From positions 1-64,000 of the forward strand of contig DASYEQ010000063.1 in the NCBI GenBank assembly GCA_036498945.1: a stretch of 64,000 nucleotides of DNA, given 5' to 3'. Below, in pieces: positions 32,551-41,311 of this stretch. Position numbers and translations under genes: made by a program. The notes under the pieces are model-generated. The model saw only the letters and a list, made by a program, of their open reading frames with translations, was not told where the DNA came from and did no database searches. This DNA comes from JAQGMJ01 sp036498945 (lineage in GTDB: Bacteria; Pseudomonadota; Gammaproteobacteria; Burkholderiales; JAEUOS01). Position 1 is the first letter of the stretch. Each line of letters starts with the position of its first letter.

Positions 32551-34002
32551 TCAGCCCAGTTTTTTCTTCAGGATGTCGTTCACCTGCGCCGGGTTCGCCT
32601 TGCCCTTGGAGGCCTTCATCACCTGGCCCACCAGGGCGTTGAAGGCCTTTTCCTTGCCGGCGCGGAATTCCTCCACCGATTTCTGATTGGCGGCCAGCAC
32701 CTCATCGACGACTTTCTCGATCGCGCCCGAGTCGGTCTCCTGCTTCAGGCCGCGGGCTTGGATGATCTTGTCCGCATCGCCTTCGCCCGCCCACATGTGG
32801 CCGAACACTTCCTTGGCAAGCTTGCCTGACACGGTGCCGTCGGCGATGCGCTTGAGCAGGCCGGCGAGCATAAGCGGCGTCACCGGCGCGGCGCCGGCTT
32901 CCATGCCGGCCTCGTTCAGGCGCCCGGAGAGTTCGCCGATGATCCAGTTGGCCGCAACCTTGGCATCGGCGGCGCCGGCCGTAAGCGTGGCGCTGAAGTA
33001 ATCGGCCAGGGCGCGGCTGCCGGTGAGCACGCCGGCGTCGTAAGCGGAGAGGCCGTATTGGCTGATGAAGCGCTGCTTCATCGCCTCCGGCAGTTCCGGC
33101 ATGCCGGAGCGGGCGCGTTCCACCATGTCGCCGGTGACCACCAGCGGCAGCAGGTCGGGGTCGGGGAAGTAGCGATAGTCCATCGCGTCTTCCTTGCTGC
33201 GCATGGCGCGGGTTTCGTTCTTGGCTTGATCGTAGAGGACCGTAGCCTGGCCGATTTTCCGCCCGTCTTCCAGTTCGTTGATTTGCCAGTCGATCTCCGT
33301 TTCGATCGCCATTTCGAGAAATCGGAACGAGTTAAGGTTCTTGATCTCGCGGCGAGTTCCAAGTTCAGTCGCCCCCTTCTTGCGTACCGAAACGTTGGCA
33401 TCGCAGCGGAAGCTGCCTTCCTGCATGTTGCCGTCGCAAATCCCCAGCCACATCACCAGCGAGTGCAGGGTCTTGGCGTAGGCCACGGCTTCGGCGGAAG
33501 AGCGCATGTCGGGCTCGGAGACGATTTCCAAGAGCGGTGTCCCGGCGCGGTTCAGGTCGATGCCCGACATGCCGGCGAAGTCTTCATGCAGCGATTTGCC
33601 GGCGTCCTCTTCCAGATGCGCGCGGGTCAGGCGCACGGTCTTGCTTTCCGCGTTTTCCCCGCTGCCGACCTGGACGGTGAGGCTGCCGCCTTGCACCACC
33701 GGAATCTCGTACTGGCTGATCTGGTAGCCCTTGGGCAGGTCCGGGTAGAAATAATTCTTGCGCGCGAAAATCGACTTTTCGGCGACGTGCGCATTCACCG
33801 CCAGGCCGAACTTGATCGCGCACTCGACCGCGCTTTTGTTCAACACCGGCAGCACGCCGGGCAGCGCGAGATCGACCACGCTGGCTTGCGTGTTGGGCTC
33901 GGCGCCAAAGGCGGTCGAACTGCCCGAGAAAATCTTCGAGACGGTGGAAAGCTGGGTATGCGTCTCCAGCCCGATCACCACTTCCCAATCCTTGCGTGAC
34001 AT
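32551..34002 (-). CDS. gatB: Aspartyl/glutamyl-tRNA(Asn/Gln) amidotransferase subunit B
   Basis: A 483-residue GatB. WEVVIGLETHTQLSTVSKIFS, the ARKNYFYPDLPKGYQISQYEIPV signature, and the YatY-like tail (SVEEFRAGKEKAFNALVGQVMKASKGKANPAQVNDILKKKL) cover the kinase-like and tRNA-binding domains. It phosphorylates and amidates Glu-tRNA(Gln) or Asp-tRNA(Asn) using ammonia from GatA. Its ATG overlaps the stop of the small upstream gene by one base (TAATG), so the two are tightly coupled. Confidence 0.97.
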   Translation of the reverse strand: MSRKDWEVVIGLETHTQLSTVSKIFSGSSTAFGAEPNTQASVVDLALPGVLPVLNKSAVECAIKFGLAVNAHVAEKSIFARKNYFYPDLPKGYQISQYEIPVVQGGSLTVQVGSGENAESKTVRLTRAHLEEDAGKSLHEDFAGMSGIDLNRAGTPLLEIVSEPDMRSSAEAVAYAKTLHSLVMWLGICDGNMQEGSFRCDANVSVRKKGATELGTRREIKNLNSFRFLEMAIETEIDWQINELEDGRKIGQATVLYDQAKNETRAMRSKEDAMDYRYFPDPDLLPLVVTGDMVERARSGMPELPEAMKQRFISQYGLSAYDAGVLTGSRALADYFSATLTAGAADAKVAANWIIGELSGRLNEAGMEAGAAPVTPLMLAGLLKRIADGTVSGKLAKEVFGHMWAGEGDADKIIQARGLKQETDSGAIEKVVDEVLAANQKSVEEFRAGKEKAFNALVGQVMKASKGKANPAQVNDILKKKLG

Positions 34003-34280
34003 TACTTGGTCCTTCCGCTGTCGCTGTCGTTCGCCCTGTCGTTGCCGTTTACCCCGCGGTCTTGCGCATCCTGCAGGTAACCCGGCATCAGGTCGGGGCG
34101 CAGCACGTAAATCTGGTGGCGCACCAGCATCACTTCGGCCATCGCCGCGCCGATTTTCGACACCTGCCCGCGTGCCAGGCGGCCGCCCTCTCCATTGAGT
34201 TCGCGCATCTCGCGCGCCGCCTCGTCGAGCAGGCGCGAGGCCTCGAGCAGTTTGGCGTGGATGGCATCGAGCTTCGGCAT
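34002..34280 (-). CDS. Small protein of unknown function between gatA and gatB
   Basis: A 92-residue protein lodged in the gat operon, four bases after gatA and overlapping gatB by one base. It is mostly helical: LDAIHAKLLEASRLLDEAAREMRELNGEGG, then GQVSKIGAAMAEVMLVRHQIYVLRPDLMPG. The tail is Asn/Asp/Ser-rich and probably disordered. There are no Cys and no membrane segment. I do not recognise a family. Tight packing between two subunits suggests that it is translated with them and may associate with the amidotransferase or tRNA, but that is inference. Confidence 0.8.
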   Translation of the reverse strand: MPKLDAIHAKLLEASRLLDEAAREMRELNGEGGRLARGQVSKIGAAMAEVMLVRHQIYVLRPDLMPGYLQDAQDRGVNGNDRANDSDSGRTK

Positions 34281-34284
34281 GGCA

Positions 34285-35754
34285 TCAAATGCCCTGCGGC
34301 TGGCGCGTGTGCCAGTCGGTGGCCTGCTGGTATTGATGCGCCGCGTTCAGCATGCGGCCTTCCGCAAAATAATTCCCGACGATGTGCAGGCCCACCGGCC
34401 GGTTGCCGTCGCCGAAGCCGCAGGGGATCGACATCGCCGGCAGGCCGGCCAGGTTGGCGGCGATGGTGTAGATGTCGTTCAGGTACATCTGCACCGGGTC
34501 CGCCGCTTTCGCGCCGATGTCGAAGGCGACCGAGGGCGAAGTCGGCCCGAGGATCAGGTCGCACTGCGCGAACGCCTTCTTGAAGTCCTCGGCAATCAGG
34601 CGGCGCAGCTTTTGCGCCTTCAGGTAATAGGCGTCGTAATAGCCGTGCGACAGCACATAGGTGCCGATCAGGATGCGCCGTTTCACCTCCGCGCCGAACC
34701 CCTGCGCGCGGCTCTTCTTGTACATGTCGAGCAGGTCTTTGTACTCGGGCGCGCGGTGGCCGTAGCGCACGCCGTCGAAGCGCGACAGGTTGGAGGAAGC
34801 CTCTGCCGGCGCGATCACATAGTACGCCGGCACCGACAGCTTGCCGTTGGGCAGCGAAATATCGACCACCGTCGCGCCGAGTTTCTTGAACTGCGCAATC
34901 GCTTCCTCGACCGCGCGGGCGACGTCGGCACCCAGGCCTTCGCCGAAGTGCTCCTTCGGCAGGCCCACGCGCAGCCCCTGAAGCGGCAAGCCCTGCAGGG
35001 GCTTGGCGAGGTCGCGCGTGTAGTCTTCCTTGTCGCGCTCCAGCGAAGTCGAGTCGCGCGCGTCGAAGCCGGTCATCACGTTGAGCATCAGCGCCAGGTC
35101 CTCGGCCGACTTGGCCATCGGCCCACCCTGGTCCAGGCTGGAGGCGAAGGCGATCATGCCGTAGCGCGATACCGTGCCGTAGGTCGGCTTCAGGCCCGAG
35201 ACGCCGCACAAGGCCGCCGGCTGGCGGATCGAGCCGCCGGTATCCGTCCCGGTAGCGGCGGGCGCCATGCGCGCCGCCAGCGAGGCCGCCGCGCCGCCGG
35301 AGGAACCGCCGGGCACCGCTTCGCGCGCCCACGGATTCTTCACCTTGCCGAAGTAAGAGGTTTCATTGGACGAGCCCATCGCGAACTCGTCCATGTTGGT
35401 CTTGCCCAGGGTCACCGCGCCGGCATTGCCGAACTGCTCGATCACGTGGGCATCGAAGGGGCTCACGTAGTGTTCCAGCATCTTCGAGGCACAGGTGGTG
35501 CGCATGCCACGGGTGACGAAAATATCCTTGTGCGCGATCGGGATGCCGGTGAGCGGAGCGATGTTGCCGGCGGCGATGCGCGCATCGGCCGCCTTCGCCT
35601 GCGCCAGCGAAAAGTCCTCGTCCACGGTGATGAAGGCGTTGATGTCGCCATTCAAGGCGAGGGCGCGGTCGAGGAACAGCCGCGTCAGTTCGACGCTGGA
35701 GATCTTTTTCGCCGCGAGGGCCGCGGCGAGTTCTTTAAGGGAGGCGTTTTGCAT
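34285..35754 (-). CDS. gatA: Aspartyl/glutamyl-tRNA(Asn/Gln) amidotransferase subunit A
   Basis: A 489-residue amidase-signature enzyme. The Ser-cisSer-Lys triad is visible: Lys in LTGIPIAHKDIF, cis-Ser in PGGSSGGAAASLAARM, and the nucleophile Ser in TGTDTGGSIRQPAALCG. It hydrolyses glutamine or asparagine to supply ammonia to GatB. It follows gatC by 38 bases. Length and motifs are standard. Confidence 0.97.
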   Translation of the reverse strand: MQNASLKELAAALAAKKISSVELTRLFLDRALALNGDINAFITVDEDFSLAQAKAADARIAAGNIAPLTGIPIAHKDIFVTRGMRTTCASKMLEHYVSPFDAHVIEQFGNAGAVTLGKTNMDEFAMGSSNETSYFGKVKNPWAREAVPGGSSGGAAASLAARMAPAATGTDTGGSIRQPAALCGVSGLKPTYGTVSRYGMIAFASSLDQGGPMAKSAEDLALMLNVMTGFDARDSTSLERDKEDYTRDLAKPLQGLPLQGLRVGLPKEHFGEGLGADVARAVEEAIAQFKKLGATVVDISLPNGKLSVPAYYVIAPAEASSNLSRFDGVRYGHRAPEYKDLLDMYKKSRAQGFGAEVKRRILIGTYVLSHGYYDAYYLKAQKLRRLIAEDFKKAFAQCDLILGPTSPSVAFDIGAKAADPVQMYLNDIYTIAANLAGLPAMSIPCGFGDGNRPVGLHIVGNYFAEGRMLNAAHQYQQATDWHTRQPQGI

Positions 35755-35792
35755 GTTCGTGTGAAGTCCGCGGCGCGGCCGTTGACTTGAAA

Positions 35793-36080
35793 CTATTCGA
35801 TCACCTTGGGCACCAGGTACAGGCCCGCTTCTACCTGCGGCGCGCTTACCTGGCTCGCTTCACGCTGGTCCGTCTCGGTGACGCGATCCTCGCGCAGGCG
35901 CTGGTTCACCTCGATGCCGTGCGACATCGGCGCCACGCCGTCGGTATTCACCGTCTTCATCTCCTCGATCAGGGCGAAGATGTCGGTCAGTTGCGCGAGC
36001 GTGGCCTGCGCCTCGGCGGCGGAGATTTCGATGCGCGCGAGATTCGCGATATGAGTGACGTCTTTGAGTTCCAGGGACAT
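35793..36080 (-). CDS. gatC: Aspartyl/glutamyl-tRNA(Asn/Gln) amidotransferase subunit C
   Basis: A 95-residue GatC: LELKDVTHIANLARIEISAAEAQATLAQLTDIFALIEEMKTVNTDGVAPMSHGIE, then LREDRVTE and QVEAGLYLVPKVIE. It wraps the GatA-GatB interface and stabilises the complex. First gene of the gat operon, divergent from mreB. No strong ribosome-binding site precedes the ATG. A TATAAT lies about 110 bases upstream on the same strand. Confidence 0.96.
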   Translation of the reverse strand: MSLELKDVTHIANLARIEISAAEAQATLAQLTDIFALIEEMKTVNTDGVAPMSHGIEVNQRLREDRVTETDQREASQVSAPQVEAGLYLVPKVIE

Positions 36081-36191
36081 GGCGTAAGTGAAGCGCGAAA
36101 AGCCGGTGATAAGAGCAAGGTGGGAAAGCGTTGCCCGGGCCGCCCGGCGCGAGTCTCGCGGGGCGCGTGCAAATACAGGGAAACACCTTGA

Positions 36192-36206
36192 ATTATAAGG
36201 TAGAAT
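36192..36206. promoter_or_regulatory. Overlapping -10-like elements in the divergent gatC/mreB region
   Basis: The minus strand carries a perfect TATAAT (36197-36192) pointing at gatC; the plus strand has TAGAAT (36201-36206) pointing at mreB. Neither has a recognisable -35 at standard spacing. The 218-base region contains no gene and is the expected site of both promoters. Confidence 0.4.
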
Positions 36207-36298
36207 CCGCGGCTATCCCGCGTGACCGCGCCACGCGCAGACAACCCCGCCCGGAGGGGGGCGGGCGAAACGCAAGCCCCTACACGAAGGCCCCTTAC

Positions 36299-37342
36299 AT
36301 GTTTGGATTCCTACGCAGCTATTTTTCCAATGACCTCGCCATCGACCTTGGCACCGCGAATACGCTGATCTACGTGCGCGGCAAGGGCATCGTGCTCGAC
36401 GAGCCCTCGGTGGTGGCGATCCGCCAGGAAGGCGGCCCGAACGGCAAGAAGACCATCCAGGCCGTCGGCAAGGAAGCCAAGCTGATGCTGGGCAAGACGC
36501 CCGGCAATATCACCGCCATCCGCCCGATGAAAGACGGCGTGATCGCCGACTTCACCGTCACCGAGCAGATGCTCAAGCAGTTCATCAAGAAGGTGCACGA
36601 GTCGCGCCTGTTGTCCCCGAGCCCGCGCATCATCATCTGCGTGCCCTGCGGCTCGACCCAGGTGGAACGCCGCGCGATTCGCGAGTCCGCCCTGGGCGCC
36701 GGCGCCAGCCAGGTGTACCTGATCGAGGAACCGATGGCCGCGGCCATCGGCGCCGAACTGCCGGTGTCGGATGCCACCGGTTCGATGGTGGTGGACATCG
36801 GCGGCGGCACCACCGAAGTCGGTGTGATCTCGCTGGGGGGTATGGTCTACGCCGGCAGCGTGCGCGTCGGCGGGGACAAGTTCGACGAGGCGATCATCAA
36901 CTACATCCGCCGCAACTACGGCATGTTGATTGGTGAAACCACGGCGGAATCGATCAAGAAGCAGATCGGCTCGGCCTTCCCCGGCTCCGAAGTCAAGGAA
37001 ATGGAAGTCAAGGGCCGTAACCTGGCCGAGGGCATTCCGCGTTCGTTCACCATCTCCTCCAACGAAATCCTGGAAGCGCTCACCGACCCGCTCAATTCCA
37101 TCGTCTCGGCGGTGAAATCGGCGCTGGAACAGACGCCGCCGGAACTGGGTGCCGACATCGCCGAAAAAGGCATGGTGCTGACCGGCGGCGGTGCGCTCCT
37201 GCGCGACCTCGACCGCCTGCTGATGGAAGAGACCGGCCTGCCGGTGATCGTCGCCGAAGACCCGCTCACCTGCGTGGTGCGCGGCTCCGGCATCGCGCTG
37301 GAACGCATGGAGAAGCTCGGGGCGATCTTCACCAGCGATTAA
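36299..37342 (+). CDS. mreB: Rod-shape actin homologue MreB
   Basis: A 347-residue MreB. FLRSYFSNDLAIDLGTANTLIYVRGKGIVLDEPSVVAI is the N-terminal membrane-associated helix plus phosphate-1 loop. MVVDIGGGTTEVGVISLGG is phosphate 2, and GMVLTGGGALLRDLDRLL the adenosine motif. It polymerises under the inner membrane to organise elongation-phase peptidoglycan synthesis. First gene of mreBCD-mrdA-rodA, followed by a 181-base spacer containing two hairpins. Confidence 0.98.
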   Translation: MFGFLRSYFSNDLAIDLGTANTLIYVRGKGIVLDEPSVVAIRQEGGPNGKKTIQAVGKEAKLMLGKTPGNITAIRPMKDGVIADFTVTEQMLKQFIKKVHESRLLSPSPRIIICVPCGSTQVERRAIRESALGAGASQVYLIEEPMAAAIGAELPVSDATGSMVVDIGGGTTEVGVISLGGMVYAGSVRVGGDKFDEAIINYIRRNYGMLIGETTAESIKKQIGSAFPGSEVKEMEVKGRNLAEGIPRSFTISSNEILEALTDPLNSIVSAVKSALEQTPPELGADIAEKGMVLTGGGALLRDLDRLLMEETGLPVIVAEDPLTCVVRGSGIALERMEKLGAIFTSD

Positions 37343-37417
37343 GCGCAAAAGTACACCCCTACTTTTGTGCGGCCTGATCTGCATGAAAATCGCCGGCAAA
37401 GCCGGACGATTTTCATG
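37343..37417. repeat. Two-hairpin element after mreB (copy 1 of an intra-operon repeat)
   Basis: The first hairpin (37343-37370) has arms GCGCAAAAGTA and TACTTTTGTGC. The second (37382-37417) has arms CATGAAAATCG-CCGGC and GCCGG-A-CGATTTTCATG around AAA. No T-run follows, so read-through into mreC is likely. The string CTTTTGTGCGGCCTGA joining them recurs, diverged, between mreD and mrdA. Confidence 0.65.
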
Positions 37418-37523
37418 AACGAAACCGCCACGAAAAAGCAATTGCGTCGCGCCGGTGCCTGCATGTATAAGAATCGCCGTGCGTATGATGTCTCCCTGGG
37501 TCCTCTGCTGACCTGATCCCGCG

Positions 37524-38543
37524 ATGGAATACACCCCGCCGCCGTTTTTCCGCCAGGGGCCTTCGGCCCTGGCGCGGCTGGTCGCGTTCGCGGCGCTGTC
37601 GCTGTTCCTGCTGGTGCTGGATGCGCGCTTCAAGGTGCTGGAGCGCGTGCGCTTCGGCATCGCCACCGTGCTTTACCCCCTGCAACGCACGGTGCGCCTG
37701 CCGGGCGATGCGGTTTTCGACGCCGGCACGTATTTCGAGCGTCAGCGCCTGCTGATGGACGAAAACACGCGCCTGAAGGCGGCACAACTGGACTCGGCGC
37801 AGCGCCTGCTGCGCTCGGCGCAAGTGGAAAGCGAGAACACCAACCTGCGCGCCGTGCTGGCGATGCGCCAGCGCCTGCCGGTGGTGACGGTGGCGGCGGA
37901 AACCCTCTATGAGGCGCGCGATCCCTTCACGCGCAAGGTGGTGATCGACAAGGGCACCAGCAACGGCATCCAGGGCGGCCAGGTGGTGGTCGACGGCGCC
38001 GGGGTGATGGGCCAGGTGACGCGCGCCTTTCCCTTCGTCTCCGAAGTCTCGCTGCTCACCGACCGCGACCAGGCGATTCCGGTGCAGGTGGTGCGCAACG
38101 GCCTGCGCGCCATCGCCTACGGTACGCCCGGCGGGGTCTCGGGCATCGGCGAAGCCGGGGCGATGGAGTTGCGCTTTCTCGCCGCCAATGCGGATGTGCG
38201 CGAAGGCGACGTGCTGGTGACTTCCGGCATCGACGGCACCTATCTCGCCGGGCTGCCGGTAGCCACGGTGGTGCGCATCGAGCGCGAGGCTGGCTACGCC
38301 TTCGCCAAGATCCTGTGCAAGCCTGCCGCCGGCATCGACCGCTTCGGCCAGGTGCTGGTGCTGATGAATACCGCCCGCGCGCTGCCGCCCCCGCCGCTGC
38401 CGGACGACAACGACGAGAAGGGCGCCCGCGGCCGGCGGCCAAAGCGCCGGCCCGGCGTCAATGTGCCCGATCCCGCCGCGCTTTCCGCGCCGCCGGTGAA
38501 GACGCCGTTACAGGCCGCGCCCGCTTTCCCGGCGAAAAAATAG
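37524..38543 (+). CDS. mreC: Rod-shape-determining protein MreC
   Basis: A 339-residue bitopic protein. One TM helix (RLVAFAALSLFLLVLDARF) is followed by a coiled coil (residues 70-115, RQRLLMDENTRLKAAQLD) and the MreC beta-domains (VVIDKGTSNGIQGGQVVVDGAGVMGQV, VSLLTDRDQAIPV, GDVLVTSGIDGTYLAGLPVATV). The C-terminal 55 residues are a Pro/Lys/Ala-rich tail beyond the folded core. It links MreB, MreD and PBP2 in the elongasome. Confidence 0.96.
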   Translation: MEYTPPPFFRQGPSALARLVAFAALSLFLLVLDARFKVLERVRFGIATVLYPLQRTVRLPGDAVFDAGTYFERQRLLMDENTRLKAAQLDSAQRLLRSAQVESENTNLRAVLAMRQRLPVVTVAAETLYEARDPFTRKVVIDKGTSNGIQGGQVVVDGAGVMGQVTRAFPFVSEVSLLTDRDQAIPVQVVRNGLRAIAYGTPGGVSGIGEAGAMELRFLAANADVREGDVLVTSGIDGTYLAGLPVATVVRIEREAGYAFAKILCKPAAGIDRFGQVLVLMNTARALPPPPLPDDNDEKGARGRRPKRRPGVNVPDPAALSAPPVKTPLQAAPAFPAKK

Positions 38544-38545
38544 CC

Positions 38546-39079
38546 ATGCCCGCGCCCAGCCAGCCCACCCAATACATCCTGCTGCCGGTGAACCCGTGGT
38601 TCATCGCGTTCACGCTGGTGTTTTCGCTGATGCTCAACCTGCTGCCGGTGGGTCGAGCGCTGTGGACCATGGCGTGGCCGGACTGGGTGGCGCTAACCCT
38701 GGTGTTCTGGAACATCCACCAGCCGCGCCGCGTCGGGCTGACGATCGCCTGGCTGCTCGGCCTGGTGATGGACGTGAACAATGCCAGCCTGTTGGGCGAG
38801 CATGCGCTTGCCTATTCGGTGCTTTCCTATACCGCGATCTCGATGCACCGGCGCGTGCTGTGGTTCGGCCTGCTGCGGCAGATGGTCTATGTGCTGCCGC
38901 TGTTCCTGGCCGCGCAATTGGTGATTTTGCTGGTGCGCCTGGCCGTGGGCGGCGGTTTCCCCGGCCTGTTCTATTTCAGCGGCGCCTTTACCTCGACCCT
39001 GCTGTGGCCGCTGGCCACCTACCTCTACCTGGCCCCGCAGCGCCGCCCGGCGGAGAAGGACGAAAACCGTCCCATCTAG
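38546..39079 (+). CDS. mreD: Rod-shape-determining protein MreD
   Basis: A 177-residue integral membrane protein with five or six helices. NPWFIAFTLVFSLMLNLLPVG, WPDWVALTLVFWNIHQPRRVGLTIAWLLGLVMDV and SGAFTSTLLWPLATYLYL are typical of MreD. It starts two bases after the mreC stop. Function: membrane partner of MreC in the elongasome. Confidence 0.95.
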   Translation: MPAPSQPTQYILLPVNPWFIAFTLVFSLMLNLLPVGRALWTMAWPDWVALTLVFWNIHQPRRVGLTIAWLLGLVMDVNNASLLGEHALAYSVLSYTAISMHRRVLWFGLLRQMVYVLPLFLAAQLVILLVRLAVGGGFPGLFYFSGAFTSTLLWPLATYLYLAPQRRPAEKDENRPI

Positions 39080-39090
39080 AAAGCTTCGCT

Positions 39091-39138
39091 TTTGCGCGGC
39101 CTGACTGGCGAAAAATCGAGCGGCTTTGCCGGCGATTT
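39091..39138. repeat. Degenerate copy 2 of the mre-operon hairpin repeat
   Basis: The stretch starting at CTTTTGCGCGGCCTGA just after mreD matches the element after mreB (CTTTTGTGCGGCCTGA). It then carries AAATCG...CGGC-TTT-GCCG...CGATTT as an imperfect hairpin. The remaining bases up to mrdA, about 240, hold no gene that I can support and may be more of the decayed element. Confidence 0.5.
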
Positions 39139-39373
39139 CTTGATCTAACGGGGGCAAAAAAGGCAAAACGTCGGTTTGCGGGTGGACATGGCAGCGGTGC
39201 TGTCGCCTGCGAATCGCGCGGTGCGAATAAAGCCCGCCGGCGCGGGAGAAAAATGGGAGAATTGCGGTCTATACCGCGTCCTGCCGCGCCTATAGCAGAT
39301 ACCCGTGCCGTTTCGCAAAAACCAGCGCCTGTTGTTTCGCAACCGCGAGATGCCCAACCACCCCGGGCGGGGT

Positions 39374-41311
39374 GTGACTGAGCTGAAAAACGCGGAAAAG
39401 GAGCTTTCCGCCTTTCGCCTGCGCCTGGTATTCGCCGCGCTGATGGTGTTTGTCTGCTTTTGCGTGCTGTTCGGACGTTTCTTTTTCCTCCAGGTGCTGA
39501 ACTACGACGAGTACCAGTCGGCCGCCGAGGACAATCGCATCTCGATCCTGCCGATCGCCCCGAACCGCGGGCTGATCTACGACCGCAACGGGGTGGTGCT
39601 GGCGCGCAACTATTCCGCCTACACGCTGGAGATCACGCCTTCCAAGGTCGCCGACCTGGAAGCCACCATCGACGAATTGGCCAAGCTGGTGGATGTGAGC
39701 CAGAAGGATCGCAAGCGCTTCGCCAAGCTGATGGGCGAATCGAGGAATTTCGATTCCCTGCCGATCCGTACCCGGCTGACCGACGAGGAAGTGGCGCGCT
39801 TTGCCGCCAACCGCTGGCGCTTCAAGGGAGTGGAAATCAAGGCGCGCCTGTTCCGCCAGTACCCGCTGGGCGAGACCGCGGCGCACGTGCTGGGCTACAT
39901 CGGTCGCATCAGCGAAAAGGACCAGGAGCACCTGGAAGACCAGGGCCTGGAATCGAACTACAAGGGCAGCGACTATATCGGCAAGATCGGCATCGAGCAA
40001 TCCTACGAGAAGGAACTGCATGGTCAGACCGGCTTCGAGCAGGTCGAAGTGGACGCCGGCGGGCGCGCCGTGCGCACGCTTTCGCGCACGCCGCCGGTCT
40101 CCGGCAACAACCTCTACCTCACCATCGACATCGAGCTGCAGAAGATCGCCGAGCAGGCGCTGGGCGATCGCAAGGGCGCGGTGGTGGCGATCGACCCCTA
40201 TACCGGCGAGGTGCTGGCTTTCGCCAGCCGCCCGGCGTTCGACCCCAACCTGTTCGTCGACGGCATCGATTCCGCCAACTGGGACGCCCTCAACACCTCG
40301 CCCGACAAGCCGCTGCTCAACCGTCCCTTGCGCGGCACCTACCCGCCGGGTTCGACCTTCAAGCCCTTCATGGCGCTGGCAGGCCTGGCGACCGGCAAGC
40401 GCACCCCGGAACAGGCGATCGCCGACCCCGGCTATTTCAATTTCGGCGGCCACCGCTTCCGCGACGACACCCCGGGCGGCCACGGCATGGTCGACATGTA
40501 TCGCTCGATCGTGGTTTCCTGCGACACCTATTACTACATGCTGGCCAATGATCTCGGCATCGACACCATCGCCAAAAACATGAAGCCTTTCGGGTTCGGC
40601 CAGCTGACCGGCATCGACATCGAGGGCGAATTGCCCGGCATACTGCCCTCGACGGCCTGGAAGGCGGCGCGCTTCAAGACCCCGGCACTGCAGAAGTGGT
40701 ATGCCGGCGAGACCATCTCGGTGGGCATCGGCCAGGGTTACAACTCCTACACCCCGCTGCAGATGGCGCACGCGGTGGGCATCCTGGCTGCGGACGGCGT
40801 GATCAAGGTGCCGCACCTGGTGCGCACTATCCAGGAGGCGCGCGATCCGGCAAAAAGCCGCCTGGTGGACCCCGCCGTGCCGGCCGGCACGCCGACGCGT
40901 GTCGACATCAAGCCGGAGTACATCGCTTTCGTCAAGAACGCGATGGCCGGGGTGCCGAAGGAAGGGACGTCGGCCCGGGTGTTCGCCGGGGCGCCCTACA
41001 CCAGCGGCGGCAAGACCGGCACCGCGCAGGTCTTCACCGTGCGCCAGAACGAAAAGTACAACGAGCACCACGTCGCGCAGAACCTGCGCGACCATGCCTG
41101 GTATACCGCCTTCGCGCCGGTGGACCACCCGAAGATCGCAGTGGCCGTGCTGGTGGAAAACGGCGGCTGGGGCGCCAGCGCCGCCGCCCCGATCGCGCGC
41201 CGGCTGCTCGACTACGTGGTTGCCGGCAAGCGGCCAGACACCCCGGGCGCCGCGCCGGAAGTGGGCGGCGTGGCCACCGGCGGCGCCGACGTGGAGTCCG
41301 AACGTGATTAG
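39374..41311 (+). CDS. mrdA: Penicillin-binding protein 2 (elongation transpeptidase)
   Basis: A 645-residue class B PBP. A short cytoplasmic tail (MTELKNAEKELSAFRLRLVF) leads to TM AALMVFVCFCVLFGRFFFL, the PBP dimerisation domain (NRGLIYDRNGVVLARN) and the transpeptidase. Catalytic SxxK is in PPGSTFKPFMALAG, the second motif is SCD and the third is KTG in GGKTGTAQVF. It cross-links lateral-wall peptidoglycan with RodA. I use the GTG giving VTELKN because betaproteobacterial homologues begin MTELKN/MTEFKN; an ATG at 39350 and a GTG at 39305 are in-frame alternatives. Confidence 0.95.
   Translation: MTELKNAEKELSAFRLRLVFAALMVFVCFCVLFGRFFFLQVLNYDEYQSAAEDNRISILPIAPNRGLIYDRNGVVLARNYSAYTLEITPSKVADLEATIDELAKLVDVSQKDRKRFAKLMGESRNFDSLPIRTRLTDEEVARFAANRWRFKGVEIKARLFRQYPLGETAAHVLGYIGRISEKDQEHLEDQGLESNYKGSDYIGKIGIEQSYEKELHGQTGFEQVEVDAGGRAVRTLSRTPPVSGNNLYLTIDIELQKIAEQALGDRKGAVVAIDPYTGEVLAFASRPAFDPNLFVDGIDSANWDALNTSPDKPLLNRPLRGTYPPGSTFKPFMALAGLATGKRTPEQAIADPGYFNFGGHRFRDDTPGGHGMVDMYRSIVVSCDTYYYMLANDLGIDTIAKNMKPFGFGQLTGIDIEGELPGILPSTAWKAARFKTPALQKWYAGETISVGIGQGYNSYTPLQMAHAVGILAADGVIKVPHLVRTIQEARDPAKSRLVDPAVPAGTPTRVDIKPEYIAFVKNAMAGVPKEGTSARVFAGAPYTSGGKTGTAQVFTVRQNEKYNEHHVAQNLRDHAWYTAFAPVDHPKIAVAVLVENGGWGASAAAPIARRLLDYVVAGKRPDTPGAAPEVGGVATGGADVESERD

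Noticed and set aside
37343..37370. Transcription terminator directly after mreB
   Set aside because: The hairpin is AT-rich with no following T-run, and mreC continues on the same strand; it is treated as part of a repeat instead.
36311..37666. Minus-strand frame of 451 codons across mreB
   Set aside because: Antisense to a highly conserved MreB; no domain recognised.
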